A stretch of 64,000 bases of DNA from Saposhnikovia divaricata (lineage: Eukaryota > Streptophyta > Magnoliopsida > Apiales > Apiaceae): NCBI GenBank assembly GCA_036435485.1, contig CM071598.1:102980501-103044500 (forward strand), in the 5' to 3' direction. Shown piece after piece: positions 11,318-22,874 of the stretch. How positions within the stretch are numbered: the first letter of the stretch is position 1; the number at the start of each line of letters is the position of its first letter. The translations under genes and the position numbers were made by a program. The notes beneath the pieces were generated by a model. That model did no database searches, was not told the DNA's origin, and was given only the letters and a program-made list of their open reading frames with translations.

Positions 11318-11835
11318 TGTTGTGGAATAAAAACCAGGTTGAAATTATTGCGGCTAGGGTTTGTGTATTTAATGCTAGGGTTCGTGAGCTTCATGCTTTA
11401 ATGGCTGCTTCTACGTTCGAGACTAAGCGGTCCTCACAGAATGCCTACGTATCTCTGTATTAGAGAATCAAGCCAAGAAAACGTAGTTCTGAGAATGAGG
11501 GGTCAGGCCCTTTATATAGGCTGAGAAGCCTTAGAATTATGGTAGGATTCGGAGACTTGGTGGGCAAGTCACCTCCTTGAGGAAGGTTCTAGACTCCTTC
11601 CTTGTAGGAATCAGTTTCCAAGTTGAATTGGATGCCTTGGAGGCTACTCTTTGGAGAGATAATATCTTTATTTGACTTGTACTTCTCAGCTGTTAATTAT
11701 CCCTCAATATTAATTACGAAATTAATATTTAAATAGGGTTTTGGACCCTGTTGGTGGGCCCCACGTTTGGACCATACCGGACCTAATTAATGCAACATTA
11801 AATGTGCCTTTAGGGCTTATTTTTAGCCCATATCA
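11318..11835 (-). repeat. LTR of Tat fragment A
   Basis: Begins TGTTGTGGAATAAAA and ends AGCCCATATCA on the plus strand. It shares most of its length with the 592-bp LTRs at 17634 and 29543 but lacks an internal segment of about 75 bp. Confidence 0.88.
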
Positions 11836-13733
11836 CCTATCTTGCGAACAAACAAAATATTCAAAAAAGTTTCGAAAATGACTTGATATTGTTAAATTGT
11901 CAAAAATTGAAGTTTTAATTGATGGGATTCATATTAATGTACGTAGATTTATATTATCAATTAACAGCAAAAGGATACATAACATTTGGAATTTTTTTTG
12001 AAATTTTTGCTTGGTTCCTTAACATTTTTATTGTATTAAAAAATGTTTTTTTTTGCTAAATTTTATTAAAAAATGTTGACATCAAAATGAGGAGAAATAT
12101 AACATAAAAAGGTTAATAAGCTAAATCCACACCGACTTTCCAATTATTGCTAACAGTTTGCATGTATGACGTTAGGTACAGTGATGGACCTAGAGCATAA
12201 AATGAGGTGGATCTAAAAATTCTTAAAAAATTAGAGTCGTGCGCGGCGCGGATTTTTTTCCCATTAAATCATGTAAAAAGTAAATTTTTTTACTAAGTCA
12301 TGCAAAAAATGGATATTTTCTACTAAATCATAAAAAAATGGATATAAAAGAAGACAAATAAACCAACTAGAAGGGGTCAAAGATAAGTAAATAACAAGAC
12401 ATACATACATTTTTCAAAATTTTTTTTTTACTTAAACTTCCCCAACCTAGGAGGGGGCAGGGACGCCTCGTTCCGTTCCTGCCTCCTGGTTAGGTATATA
12501 TATAGGAGTATGATCGGTTTTCAATATGCAGTATGCCATCCCTGGTTTTATGGAGTGTATTACACAAAAGTCCTCATAAAATTACTAATTAAAATACATA
12601 AAATATGAACTACAATATTACACATATATGATAGTCTTGAAAATGTTTTAAGGCAAAGGCTAAACAAAAAACAAATTGAAGTAAAACTACTTTATTCCTT
12701 AAAAAAAAAAAAAAAAACATGTTGATCTTTTGCATGAGTTCTTCACAATAAATGAGTAAATTTATTAGGTTATCACATCACGACCTCGCTCTGTCATAAG
12801 TTATTTACGTGTATGCATATTATGTAATTTGTTCGACAATTCTTTTAAAATCATGCCTGATTCGACTGCATTTCATCATGTTAAATGTGGCAAACACAGT
12901 TATATTATGAACACAATATATGAAATTACATGTATAATAATAATGCTCATCCTGTTATTTTCCAACGTAATTTTTCTCGGCTCTTCATACATTGTGTCAC
13001 ATTTCCATCTCCTAGTATTGAAAAAACATGCTTGTCGAAAGGGACCTAAAAGAAAATTAAAGACACTATACTAGGCCTCTTTACATAAAAATAAAAATAA
13101 AAAATCATTACATAGGATAGAATCGATGCCAAATCAACTAATCAGGAATCAAATATGATCAGACAACCACATTTGGTGAAACTTTAATTGCAGTATTCCT
13201 TTTTTCTTCCAAATTAGACGATGGAAAGTTTCCATTAATTAAGTACGAACAGAGTGACATAGGAGAGGGTGACAATTCAGTAGATCTAACGAAGAAAGAA
13301 AGTACATGTACGTAGAGCCAATAAAGTATACGAGAGAGAGAGAACCTCTGTACATGTGGAGTACTGGCAAAAGAAGCTGAGTAGAGAGAATCTTTCATTC
13401 AGCAATTCATCATTACTCCAATCTTGTACTCCACTCTAATAAAAGTATGCAAATTCCACTTACTCTAGCTGCATGGAAATCGTATCAATAATACACATAA
13501 ATCCCCAAAATAGCGACCACCTCTTTATTTCTCTGTCTCGAACACGCAAGCACAATAATAATATAGTAATATTTCATTCATGTACATTTGCTTACGCATA
13601 TATGAGATATCATGTAGAGAACGATATGTTAAAATAAACTTAATTGTATAACTTGCACGCGCGTACACACGTACATGACATACATATAAATTAGGAAGAT
13701 GTATGTAGTTGAAGATGAAGCTATTGGAAAATA
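11836..13733. other. AT-rich host intergenic DNA
   Basis: No convincing coding frame. Longer frames at 12829-13074 and 13159-13398 have no recognisable similarity and start within AT-rich sequence. There is a GC-rich imperfect inverted repeat at about 12448-12490 (AGGAGGGGGCAGGGACG against CGTTCCTGCCTCCT) and an A-run near 12702. The right part (13160-13733) would lie 3' of the MIR166 hairpin and may belong to its primary transcript. Confidence 0.5.
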
Positions 13734-13872
13734 GTTGGGGGGAATGAAGCCTGGTCCGATGACACAAACTAGCTATCAACACCACTAATTAAATCAATTA
13801 GCGTGCAGTCAATAATAGTTATAATTAAGCTAGCTAGATTGTTGCATCGAGCCGGACAACATTCCCCTCAAC
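13734..13872 (-). ncRNA. MIR166: MIR166 precursor hairpin
   Basis: On the minus strand the 5' arm reads GGGGAATGTTGTCCGGCTCG and the 3' arm contains a 21-nt stretch that begins TCGGACCAGGCTTCATTC and is identical to canonical plant miR166. The arms pair through GTTG/CAAC at the base, GGGGAATG/CATTCCCC in the stem and CGATG/CATCG near the loop, with about 85 nt between star and mature. miR166 guides cleavage of class III HD-ZIP mRNAs that control leaf polarity, vascular patterning and meristem function. The mature strand lies in the 3' arm, as in all known MIR166 genes. The locus sits in non-repetitive DNA between transposons, and both arms are conserved, so it is very likely functional. I cannot say which family member it is. 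Confidence 0.95.
13739..13759 (-). ncRNA. MIR166: Mature miR166 (3' arm)
   Basis: The 21-nt 3'-arm product starts with U, as preferred by AGO1 loading, though miR166 is known to go to AGO10 as well. The expected star strand is at about 13845-13865, giving the usual 2-nt 3' overhangs. Confidence 0.95.
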
Positions 13873-14034
13873 CCTCTGAATACTTCTAGCTTGTAAATCT
13901 CCTTCAACCCATCTCCCCTCTCTCTCTCTCTGGCCATTTCCATTTCAATCTCTCCTCTCCCCTCTTTGCTTGTCTTCTAATATGCTAGCTATAGTTCGCA
14001 TCTTTTTACAGGAGTAATAAAAGTTGAGACGAGG

Positions 14035-14050
14035 TACATATATATACTAC
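14035..14050 (-). promoter_or_regulatory. Possible TATA box of the MIR166 transcript
   Basis: The minus strand reads GTAGTATATATATGTA about 165 bp upstream of the hairpin. Between it and the hairpin is a purine-rich (GA-repeat on the minus strand) leader at 13915-13970, typical of plant 5' leaders. This is an inference from position only. Confidence 0.35.
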
Positions 14051-14167
14051 TAGACCCTCAAGATGTGGTGACAGCCTGTTATATATATATATGCCTAGGT
14101 TTGAGCAACAGTTTAGGTAATTTTAATAATTTATGCGTCCAAATTGCTCATGTTACATGCATACTCT

Positions 14168-14823
14168 TAGGAGTGAGCAATTCCCGGTTCGGAACCGGAA
14201 ACCGAATCGAACCGGAGGAAAAATCTGGTTCTGGTTCTATACATAGTTAATTTGGTTCCGGTTCGATTCTAGTTTTTATAGAATTTCGGTTCCCGATTCG
14301 ATTCCGGTTCTCTTTCAAAAAAAACATAAGAACCGAACCGAACCGTTTATATATACACACAAATAAAAATATATATATATTCTACTATATATAATATATT
14401 TATATATAGTAGACATTTGTATAATATATTTATATATAATATATTTATATTTATATATAATATATTTATATATAGTAGACATTTGTATGTATAATATGTA
14501 TATTTATTCTGCTAGTTTTTGTATAAACTAGAATTATGCTATTTTTGGTCCTTTTAGTTATAGTAGAGATTTGTTGTTTGGACTTTGGATGAAATAGCAT
14601 GTTTATTTTCTTTTCAAATTTCAAATTTCAAATTTTAATATGGAAATTGTTGTTTGGACGGTTTTTTCGGTTCTGACCCGAACCGAACCGTAATTTATGA
14701 TCCGGTTCCCGGTTCGGTTCCACTACATAAATGGTTCCAGTTCAGTTCTCAAAATTTCTGAAATTCGGTTCCTGATTCCACCGGTTCCGGTTCGGTTCGT
14801 TTCGGAACCGTTGCTCACCCCTA
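14168..14823. mobile_element. hAT-type non-autonomous element (MITE), 656 bp
   Basis: Terminal inverted repeats TAGGAGTGAGCAA and TTGCTCACCCCTA are flanked by a perfect 8-bp target duplication CATACTCT (14160-14167 and 14824-14831), the size diagnostic for hAT. Both subterminal regions are packed with GGTTCCGGTTCGG-type repeats in opposite orientation, so the element could fold back on itself. The middle is AT-rich with repeated TATATTTATATATA units. No transposase frame. Confidence 0.92.
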
Positions 14824-15361
14824 CATACTCTACAGTAAATGAGTTCGTCAACATGATTAGGTGAAAAGGGCCCAGACAACAAAGAAATGCGTACGTTGAG
14901 AGACATGAAATAAAGAGGATGAAAAAAGAAAATTTAAATAAAAGACCCCACCACTACACTTCGTAGCTGAGAAAAGTGATGACTTGTACTAATTGATTCC
15001 AAACGGATATAAATAAGAATAACTCGTATTATTCCATTGTTGCTATAACAAGAAAAAAGACTGCATTTTGTAAAAAAAAAAAAAAAAAAAAAAAAAGACT
15101 AAGAAGAAAAGACTTGATATAAACATATTTATAGATACATGTACAATTGAAGAACCGGAAAAGATGTCTTCTCTTAATTTGTTGCGTGTGGGTTATTTCT
15201 ACTCAAACGCTAAAGTCTCAATTGACATATATGGGTCAAATGACAACCAATTAACGTACGTACCCTAGCAAATACAGATGCGCGCAGTTCCACCAGCATT
15301 GTGACTATTGTTTATTTGTTTCTGTAATTTGTGACCACATACAAAATAGATTTTCGGAATA

Positions 15362-15810
15362 CTCCTTCCATCTCAAATTTACATGAGGGACTTTTCTTTG
15401 TTGGATGTGGTAAAAAGAATAAACTAACATTTTCTTATACCAATTTAAGGTTATTATAGTGACATATTCATTACTCTTTCCTTCCAATTGTTTATATTTT
15501 TCAAGGGATATTCAACACGCATTTTAGTTACATTTTAAAGATAATTGCATAACTTATTTTTAAAATTTTATTTTCTTGTATAAAAGTTTAAATAATAAAT
15601 TTTTATATAAAAAAAAATTAAATATAAATTATGTAAGTATCCTTAAAATGCATCTTAAAATGCGTTTCGGATATCCTCTGAAAAAATTGGATTAGAGGGA
15701 GTACTTCTCTAATTTATGTGACTAAAAATGAATGATAATAAAATTAATTTTAAATTTATTAAACAACGTGTAATTTTGATTGGCTCACATAAAACAGAAT
15801 CAAGAGAGTA
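15362..15810. mobile_element. Cluster of Stowaway-like MITE sequence with nested inverted repeat
   Basis: The left end, TA then CTCCTTCCATCTCAAATTTA, resembles the common plant Stowaway terminus CTCCCTCCGTCCC. Matching ends in reverse occur at 15691-15701 (AGAGGGAG then TA) and at about 15786-15810 (TCACATAAAA to AGAGAG then TA), so one element may sit next to or inside another. An inner inverted repeat at 15503-15680 (AGGGATATTCAACACGCATTTT against AAAATGCGTTTCGGATATCC) looks like a third, nested MITE. No coding content. Confidence 0.55.
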
Positions 15811-15830
15811 ATTAGTTAATGACAAAATGA

Positions 15831-16127
15831 CAGTTTGTAACCCCTATGTATATGGGTTTTGTCAAATTGGTCCAGATTTACGTTTTTTAACACTTTGCAA
15901 CCCCTATCTTCAAATCTCACTTCATATTACAACCCCTCCCGTCTAATTGATCTATTTTACAAGCAAAAATGAGTCAAAAACCTCTATACATAAGGGGTAC
16001 AAATTGTCATTTTTGAAGATAGGGGTTGTAATATGAAGTGAGATTTGAATATAGGGGTTGTAAAGTGCTAAAAAACGTAAATCTGGACCAATTTGACAAA
16101 ACTCATATACATAGGGGTTACAAACTG
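15831..16127. repeat. Foldback element with long inverted repeat arms
   Basis: The left arm starting CAGTTTGTAACCCCTATG at 15831 is matched in reverse by the right arm ending at 16127 over about 110 bp with few mismatches, separated by about 70 bp. I see no clear target duplication, so the superfamily stays open. The 83-codon frame across the right arm is an artefact of the repeat. Confidence 0.75.
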
Positions 16128-16260
16128 CAAGTAAAATACTTGACTCGCATGTGTATCCATTTTCACCTACATTTTTTTCGTTGTTAATCAAGGTTCTTTT
16201 CATGTGAGATCACAATGTCTTTTCAACATCATTTTCAGCTGTTCTTTTTACCTTATTATG

Positions 16261-16380
16261 ATCGGTGCGGAATCAGGGAGAAGTTATATTAGACAAAAAA
16301 CTCGACTGAAATGAAAATAATTGGTGCGGAATCAGATAGAAGTTATATTGAACGGAAATCTCGACTACAATGAAAACATT
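16261..16380. repeat. Tandem duplication, about 61 bp twice
   Basis: GGTGCGGAATCAG followed by AGAAGTTATATT occurs at about 16263 and again at about 16323, with matching downstream sequence through TCTCGACT and ATGAAAA. Confidence 0.7.
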
Positions 16381-16566
16381 AATTTTTTTATTTCTTTTCA
16401 TTCTAAATCAAATACAAATATTTTATTTACCTCGTTTGAATTAAAAATAACTGTTTAATAGTGAATCTCAAAAATTTCGAGTCTAGATTCCTTGTATGAT
16501 TATTAGGATTAATAATCAAAGTCAAATAAAAATTAAAACCATGCGGATATCGGAGTAATAATTATT

Positions 16567-16849
16567 ACTCGCCCGTCCCATAATACTAGTCTCTTTTAAG
16601 AGAATTTTTTCCCCCCAAATTATATGTCCATTTCCAATGTAAATTTGGGATCATTTTTTTTAAATTTTCTTTTTTAAAAATTGTATAACAATTAATGAGG
16701 AATGACCAAAAATATAAATTAACTTATGTTTTTGAAAGATCAATGTTTTTATAATGGATATAAAGGAAATGTATTATTTAATTACAATATTTTTTAAGAT
16801 ATATAATATTTTCAAAAAAAAACTTTTATTATAAAATGGAGGAAATATT
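16567..16849. mobile_element. Possible Stowaway-like MITE remnant
   Basis: The left end TACTCGCCCGTCCCATAATA and the right end TATTATAAAATGGAGGAAATA are inverted and resemble degenerate Stowaway termini. The inside is AT-rich. Boundaries are approximate. Confidence 0.35.
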
Positions 16850-17545
16850 AACTATTAAGTACGTACGTCAACTCAAATTTACAATAATTTCAAAAAAAGA
16901 AAAAAATTGAAATATACAATCGTGGTCTAATGCGAAAAATGTGATTCGAAATGCTTGAAATATCTAGTGGCATATGTAATAATTGTAACTGTGTCTAGGA
17001 AATGGTAAAAGCAGTCACAAAATTCAAAGCAATGGAGATGTATATGATTGGTAACATACATACGGAGTTATATTTCAACTTTATGGATTCCATTAACAAT
17101 CTCACACGCACATAGGAGAGAAACTTTGCTTTTTATAATCGATTTTTCTAGTGTGTTCATGGGTTCGTACTTGTTTAATTGTCAAATTTTGATTGGAATA
17201 AATTTCATTAATAATAATAGACCTCCTGCATGCACAAAAATCTCCATCATTCAAAATTTTCAAACTTATCAAAAATGAATTTTTAACATTTATTCTTGGA
17301 CACACATTAGTGACTAGACAAACCCTTTTATAATTGATTTGATTCGGTGATGGAGAGATTTGGAACATTAACAACAGGTAAAGATAAAAACAAAGAGAGA
17401 GGGAGAGGCGGCAAACAAAAAGTGGAGTGGGTGATAAAAAGATGCAACTTTTTGTGAGGTAGCTTTTGGTCCGTTTCAGACTTAGCTGGCCTGCTCTACC
17501 TCCCAGCCATGGTCTGCATGTTTCTTGCCAACTTTATAAAATTTA
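16850..17545. other. AT-rich host DNA, no gene seen
   Basis: Frames at 17048-17278 and 17102-17374 lie on opposite strands of the same AT-rich sequence and look random. There is a GA-rich stretch near 17393-17410. Confidence 0.4.
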
Positions 17546-17633
17546 TAGTAGAACCACGATAAATGAATATTCGATAAATAAATAATTTTATTAAATAAAT
17601 AATTTTTTCGAATCATTACATAATAGAGACAGT

Positions 17634-18225
17634 TGTTGTGGAATAAAAACGAGGGTTTGTATGTATTAAATACAAGGGATGGTAAGTTTCGAGCTTTAAT
17701 GGTTGTTCTTGCGTTCGAGACTGATCGGTCCTCACAAAATGTCTACGTATCTCTGTATTGCTAGAGAATCAAGCCAACGTAGTTCTAGGTGATTGTGCCC
17801 TCGAGGCTATGGCGGTGAGAGCTCTCCTAGGACGCAGTGGCTTGTATGTCCTTATTCAAGGATTAAGCCAACGTAGTTCTGAGAATGAGGGGTCAGGCCC
17901 TTTATATAGGCTGAGAAGCCTTAGAATTAAGGTAGGAGTTGGAGGCTTAATAGATAAGTCACCTCCTTGAGGAAAGTTCTAGACTTCTTCCTTGTAGGAG
18001 TCTGTTGCCAAATCGAATTAGATGCCTTGGAGGCTAAGTCTTGTAGAGATAATGTCCTTATCTGACACTTATTACTGAGCTGTTTATTACCCCTAATATT
18101 AATTACGAAATTAATATTAAAAATAGGACTTTGGACCCTGTTGGTGGGCCCCATGTTCGGACCATACCGGGTCTAATTAATGCAACACTAAATGTGTCTT
18201 TAGGGCTTATTTTTAGCCCATATCA
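17634..18225 (-). repeat. 3' LTR of Tat element B
   Basis: 592 bp, TGTTGTGG to CCATATCA, the same length as its partner at 29543. Immediately outside on the left is ACAGT; immediately inside is the polypurine tract. Confidence 0.93.
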
Positions 18226-18240
18226 TTTGCCCCCCAACTT
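18226..18240 (-). other. Polypurine tract of Tat element B
   Basis: The minus strand reads AAGTTGGGGGGCAAA next to the 3' LTR. The same tract occurs at 33722-33736 in Tat fragment C. Confidence 0.85.
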
Positions 18241-18299
18241 CTAGGAAAACTGATCAGGTTTTCCTTGAAGTTTTAACGGTCCTTTCCAAGACTCGGGTC

Positions 18300-18725
18300 A
18301 GGGTTCATCTTTATACACTAGTGTTTCACGAGTATTGTCTTTATGTAAAGCGTGGAGCGACCGACGCGTTTACGACAATGTTAATTCAATGCTAATCGGC
18401 ACTAATCAGCCTTAACGACATTTAAACAATGTTTAAACGACGTTGAACGGCATAAAACGGCACTAAACGGTACTAACTAGCCTTAAACGACACTTAAACA
18501 ACGTTTAAGTGACGCCAACCGGCATTAAACGACACTGAACGGTGCTTATCGGCACTATCGGTGCTAATCGGCACTTAATCGGTGCTTATCGGCACTAACG
18601 GTGCTATCGGCACTAACGGTGCTTATCGGTACTTAATCGGTGCTTATCGGCACTGACGAGCCTTGAACGACACTTAAACAATGTTAAGCGATTCTAAACG
18701 GCGCTAAACGGTGCTAAACGGCACT
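18300..18725 (-). repeat. Degenerate short tandem repeats in the 3' region of Tat B
   Basis: Interleaved units such as CGGCACTAA, CGGTGCTTAT and AACGACACTTAAACAA recur dozens of times with alternating GGCAC and GGTGC forms, which are inverse to each other. A related array sits at the same distance from the LTR in fragment C (about 33880-34135). Repeat-rich 3' untranslated regions are known in Tat/Ogre elements. Confidence 0.85.
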
Positions 18726-18815
18726 AGCGGGGGTCCGGGGGCAGTAGCCCCCAGGCGGGGTCCAAGGGGCGGCAGCCCCTGGCGGGGTCCAAGGGGCAGA
18801 GCCCCTGGCTGGGGT
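18726..18815 (-). repeat. GC-rich tandem repeat, about 27 bp three times
   Basis: GGGGTCCAAGGGGC..AGCCCCTGGC units in tandem. Each contains GGGGC and GCCCC and can form a small hairpin. The composition contrasts strongly with the surrounding AT-rich DNA. Confidence 0.75.
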
Positions 18816-19473
18816 CGAGCTGACTATTCAGAAATTATCATTTCGACTCAAATTTCTGAATTTTAATCACAAATTTCGATCAGGAAACTTCACTTTTTTC
18901 GATCGCTGTCGGTCGGCCGGGCAAAAACCCGTACCGACCATCACTCCCGGTCGGCTGGAGGGTGTTGCAAGGGGCCGGTCGACCGGAGCCCCGGTCGGCT
19001 GGTTTTTTTCCCGTCTGCCGGTTTTTTCGGTTGGCCGGTTTTTTCAATTTTTTTTTTTTAAAAAATTGCTGGCCAAATTCGAGCTCAAACTGCCTCCAGA
19101 TCGCAGCAATTTTTCTTGTTTCCTAAGTCATTTTCGACCTGGAAATTTCGAGGAGAAATCAGTGTATTTTCGAGCTCAATTTCGAGCTCAAACGGGGGCC
19201 AAGTCGTGGCTGTTTTACAGGTTTTTTAGTTCATTTTCGAACTAATTCATACGACCTCATTCGGTATGGAAACGATCTCGAGTTTTCACCCAGGTCGTGA
19301 CCTTCTCCCCGGCTTTTCTAGTCATTTTCGACCTCGTGCTGGCGACCTCAAACCAAGGGGAAACGACCTCAAAGTGGTTCCAGGTCGCACAGATTTTTCA
19401 CACTTTCTAGTATAATTACGACCAGAATTTACCAATCTCATTGTAGTATAAATCCGACCTCAACACAACACAT
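18816..19473 (-). other. Non-coding 3' region of Tat B, left of the CACTA
   Basis: Contains several GGTCGGC(C)GG motifs (18900-19040) and scattered CGACCTCA/CGAGCTCA motifs, the latter continuing right of the CACTA at 24810-24990, which confirms that the two sides were once continuous. No coding frame. Confidence 0.6.
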
Positions 19474-19499
19474 CACTAGTACAGACTGGACTTTAAGCC

Positions 19500-19862
19500 A
19501 CGGTCAAAAAGGTCTAAAGCGTCGGTTAACAGGCGTAGTACATGTAGGAGACGCTTTAGGTATAGGTCTATAGCGTCGGTTAACTGGGCGACGCATATAA
19601 TATATTACTAGCGTCGGTTGCTTAAAGAACCGACGCTTAAGGTCCTACTATTGGCGTCAGTTGCTTAAGAACCGACGCTTAAAGTGCTAGTATAGGCGTC
19701 GGTTGCTTAAAGAACCGACGCTTAAGGTCCTGCTATTGCGTCGGTTGCATAAAGAACCGACGCTTAAAGTCTTGCTATTAGCATCGGTTGCTTAAAAAAC
19801 CGACGATTAAAATCAGATTATAAGTGTCAGGTTTTTCTAGAACCGACGCCTAAAGTCAATTT
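19500..19862. repeat. Left subterminal repeat array of the CACTA
   Basis: About six units of roughly 45 bp, each with GCGTCGGTTGCTTAA and AAGAACCGACGCTTAA, forming short hairpins with a 6-9-nt loop. It mirrors the array at 24395-24785. Confidence 0.85.
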
Positions 19863-22559
19863 TTTTATAAAAAAAATAAAATTGCAATTTCAGTAACCTT
19901 TAATTCACACAAACAAATACCATATAGTATATAACAAATACAATTATCTCAAACTTCAAAAAGTGACCACAATCAATCTCATTAATAAAAAAAATATTAC
20001 ATAATCATTCTCTACATCAATTTAGTCACACCAAGAATATTACATAAACTTGCAAAAAGTACAATTCAGTTGCAATTCGAAATCTGCATGGATTGAAGCA
20101 CCTGCATCTCCTCCCATAATAATTCCATTAAAAAATGATACCTACAATATCAGCAGAATGTATTAGCCCTGTCTTACCTATCTCGTACTAGTAGCATTCC
20201 AACTCCTGTACATACAACTTGTGTTCAGCCATCTTTTGAGAGCCATCTAGTTCGTAACCAGTAGTTGACTCATCCCCTGCTTGGCTTTCGTAGAGGATTA
20301 TAATACCATCTTTTGGTTTTATTGCTTGCCTGCTCACTCCTTTACATTATTTGCCCATTACTAATTTATCTTGTTTGTGATTTTATTTACGCTACCATAA
20401 CTTATTCAAATTTGACTTTTGACGACATATCACTCTTATTTTCACACAATATTAGCTAAAATTTATTTTTCTGAGCCTACAACAACATAAACAAGAGCAA
20501 TGCTGTTATGCGATGATTTGTAGCTACATGTCCAGTCCAATTATATAAATTGCTTTAGTTTACATCTATTCTGATTAAAATATATTAAAATTAGATTAAT
20601 CTTATAGTTGAATATAGATTTGACTAAGTGCTAAAAACAAAGACCCAATGATAAAGCAATCATATATGATATCATTAAAATTATACAGAGTTACACGTTT
20701 AAGGATTTGTATTACATGTCTAACTAAAAATCTGGACAAATTTATGGGATATAGTTACAAAAATATGATTTTATAAAGATTAAGAGTGAAAAATAATTGA
20801 GACCATAGAAAAACAAACCTCATGTAACCAGACCACGTTATGATGCCTGAGTAGCTTCAATGTGCCAATTTCCCCTCTATCTGCATATTCTAAACTATGT
20901 AAATAAATCACTTTGTCCATTTTTTTCTAGAAAACAAAGGTAATAGCATCTCTACTTTAATTCTGGGGCATGTCTATGTACATCTACCTCTCATATTTGG
21001 ATTCAGAGTAATTATGAGTGAAAGAATGCGTTATACCAAGATGGTAATAATATATCCTGGCTCACGTTATTGGAAGAGTAATTATTGGAAGACATATCCT
21101 GTCTCACATTAGGCTCATGGGATGAATCATTTCTTTCACATTAACTATCATTTAAGTACATATGTATAGTTGTACCTGGGGTCCATATGATAGCTTAAGT
21201 GGGTATCCTGCTGCCACATACTCAGTTGATCGTACATACAGAGTACGTGATAGAAAATATGCATGGATGTTTGGCTGACAAGAATGATTAAACAAACTCG
21301 TTAAGAAAGAGAAACATGATGTGATGAAACAAATCTAGCTGAACCTAGTGCTTATTCATGCTTTTCTTTTTAATGATATGATCTTAGGCATTACATCTAA
21401 GTTGGATCTCAGACACTACAGCTAAATGTTCATTTTTTATGTGGAATCAGCAGTGAAAATATGATGTACATCATCACAGATTTAAAGTTGTGAGCTCTAA
21501 TTGAAGTTTTAACTGCTAGGATGCAGATATCATGTACACAACCTTGGGACGGAACAACACTATTAGAGACACAAATGCAAGACTTAAGTGCTTGTAATAT
21601 AGATGATTGTTCCAGTAGTAGTAGCAACTACATATTTTTTAAGTGCTTTTAATAGATGCTTTGCTATGGCTCTTTGTATGGTGCAATTCTCCAGCCAAAC
21701 AAAAGGCTTGTGCCAGAGTATCCTCCAGCTGTAATATAATTCCAAAAATTTCAGTTACTCCTATACATAGTGTCAGATACAGACTCGACCACTAAAAGGA
21801 GAGGTAGGGTACAGGTTAATAATATAAGATCACCCACTACTGGGGTACACATTAAAATTATAAGAAATGCCCGTTACTAATGGATATATATAATTATATA
21901 TACTGTCAGACACAGACATGGGCAACATAGAGAGGTTGGTAGAGATGAATAATATAAGTTCACTAACCATTGAAAGTGATTATAATGTTTAATCTCATAC
22001 ACTAAAACCAATAAATAAATAGCAACAACACTTACCTCTACAATCTTCTTGTTGTATGCATGTAATTTAGATCTCATAAGATTAAGAGACCTTAAAGAAT
22101 ATGAAAGGAATCAGCCGATACTTGGTTGAAAACTATTGCATCCTTCAATCTGCAAAGTATTAAATATGAGGAACCATTCTATGAGAAGCTAAAAAATTTG
22201 CACTACAGCATTTGAAAGGATGATAAAAATATATCGACCCAGGCCCAGTAGTATTGTTATTTCACAAGCTAAGGATTTCTGTCAAGTATTGCTGGTTGGG
22301 TAAGACTGGATACTAGTTGGTTTCGTGCAGATCCTTTGAGGCTCATGCAACAATACTAGGTTTGATGAAGAGACCAATAGGTGTAAAAGCTTTGTCAAGG
22401 GAGTTTACCATTAATAGCTTGAGTTTGGGCACGTGTAAGTAAATCGGTTTAAAGTTTGTGGGAACGGACCAACAAGAGTCGATTATTATCTACATACACA
22501 TTGTGATTCCTCATCTAATCCAACTCTCAGTTATAAGATACAGGACTAAAATATAAATG

Positions 22560-22740
22560 ATGGACAGAGTCAGTCTAAATGATGGACAGAGTCAGTCTGT
22601 TCAAACACACATGGAGCCACTCTTTGGATCTCCATATATTCAAACAAACTCCAGGTTCTAAATGATGGACAGAGTCAGTCTGCTCAAACACACATAGAGC
22701 CACTCTTTGGATCTCCTCATATTCAAGCTTCCTATGGTCT
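22560..22740. repeat. Internal tandem duplication in the CACTA
   Basis: GATGGACAGAGTCAGTCT occurs three times (about 22559, 22581 and 22663). The last two copies continue into GCCACTCTTTGGATCTCC, giving a duplicated unit of about 83 bp. Confidence 0.7.
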
Positions 22741-22874
22741 TAAAAAATAAATTTTATAGATAACTACAGTCTACAATGGTTATTAGTTGAAAATTTAAAC
22801 GTGATCAACCCTTCTTAGAAATAAACTGGAATGCATTTCTTACAGAATCATCCACTACTAAGAACGTTAATTAC

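Larger units (their letters stand above)
10957..11835 (-). mobile_element. Tat-lineage Ty3/gypsy fragment A: 5' LTR plus start of gag
   Basis: Closely similar to the right end of the complete Tat element at 17634-30134. It contains a 5' LTR (11318-11835), a primer-site region reading TTGGCGCCGTCTGTGGGAA on the minus strand just left of 11318, and the first 109 codons of gag. It is interrupted at 10956/10957 by the Tekay insertion, and the rest should lie left of the window. The right-hand flank starts CCTAT. Confidence 0.88.

Noticed and set aside
12829..13074. 81-codon plus-strand frame in host DNA
   Set aside because: No recognisable domain and AT-rich composition; nothing separates it from chance.
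14065..14250. 61-codon frame beginning near the MIR166 promoter and running into the hAT MITE
   Set aside because: Its second half is MITE sequence; no independent sign of coding.
15952..16203. 83-codon minus-strand frame
   Set aside because: Created by the arm of the foldback repeat at 15831-16127.
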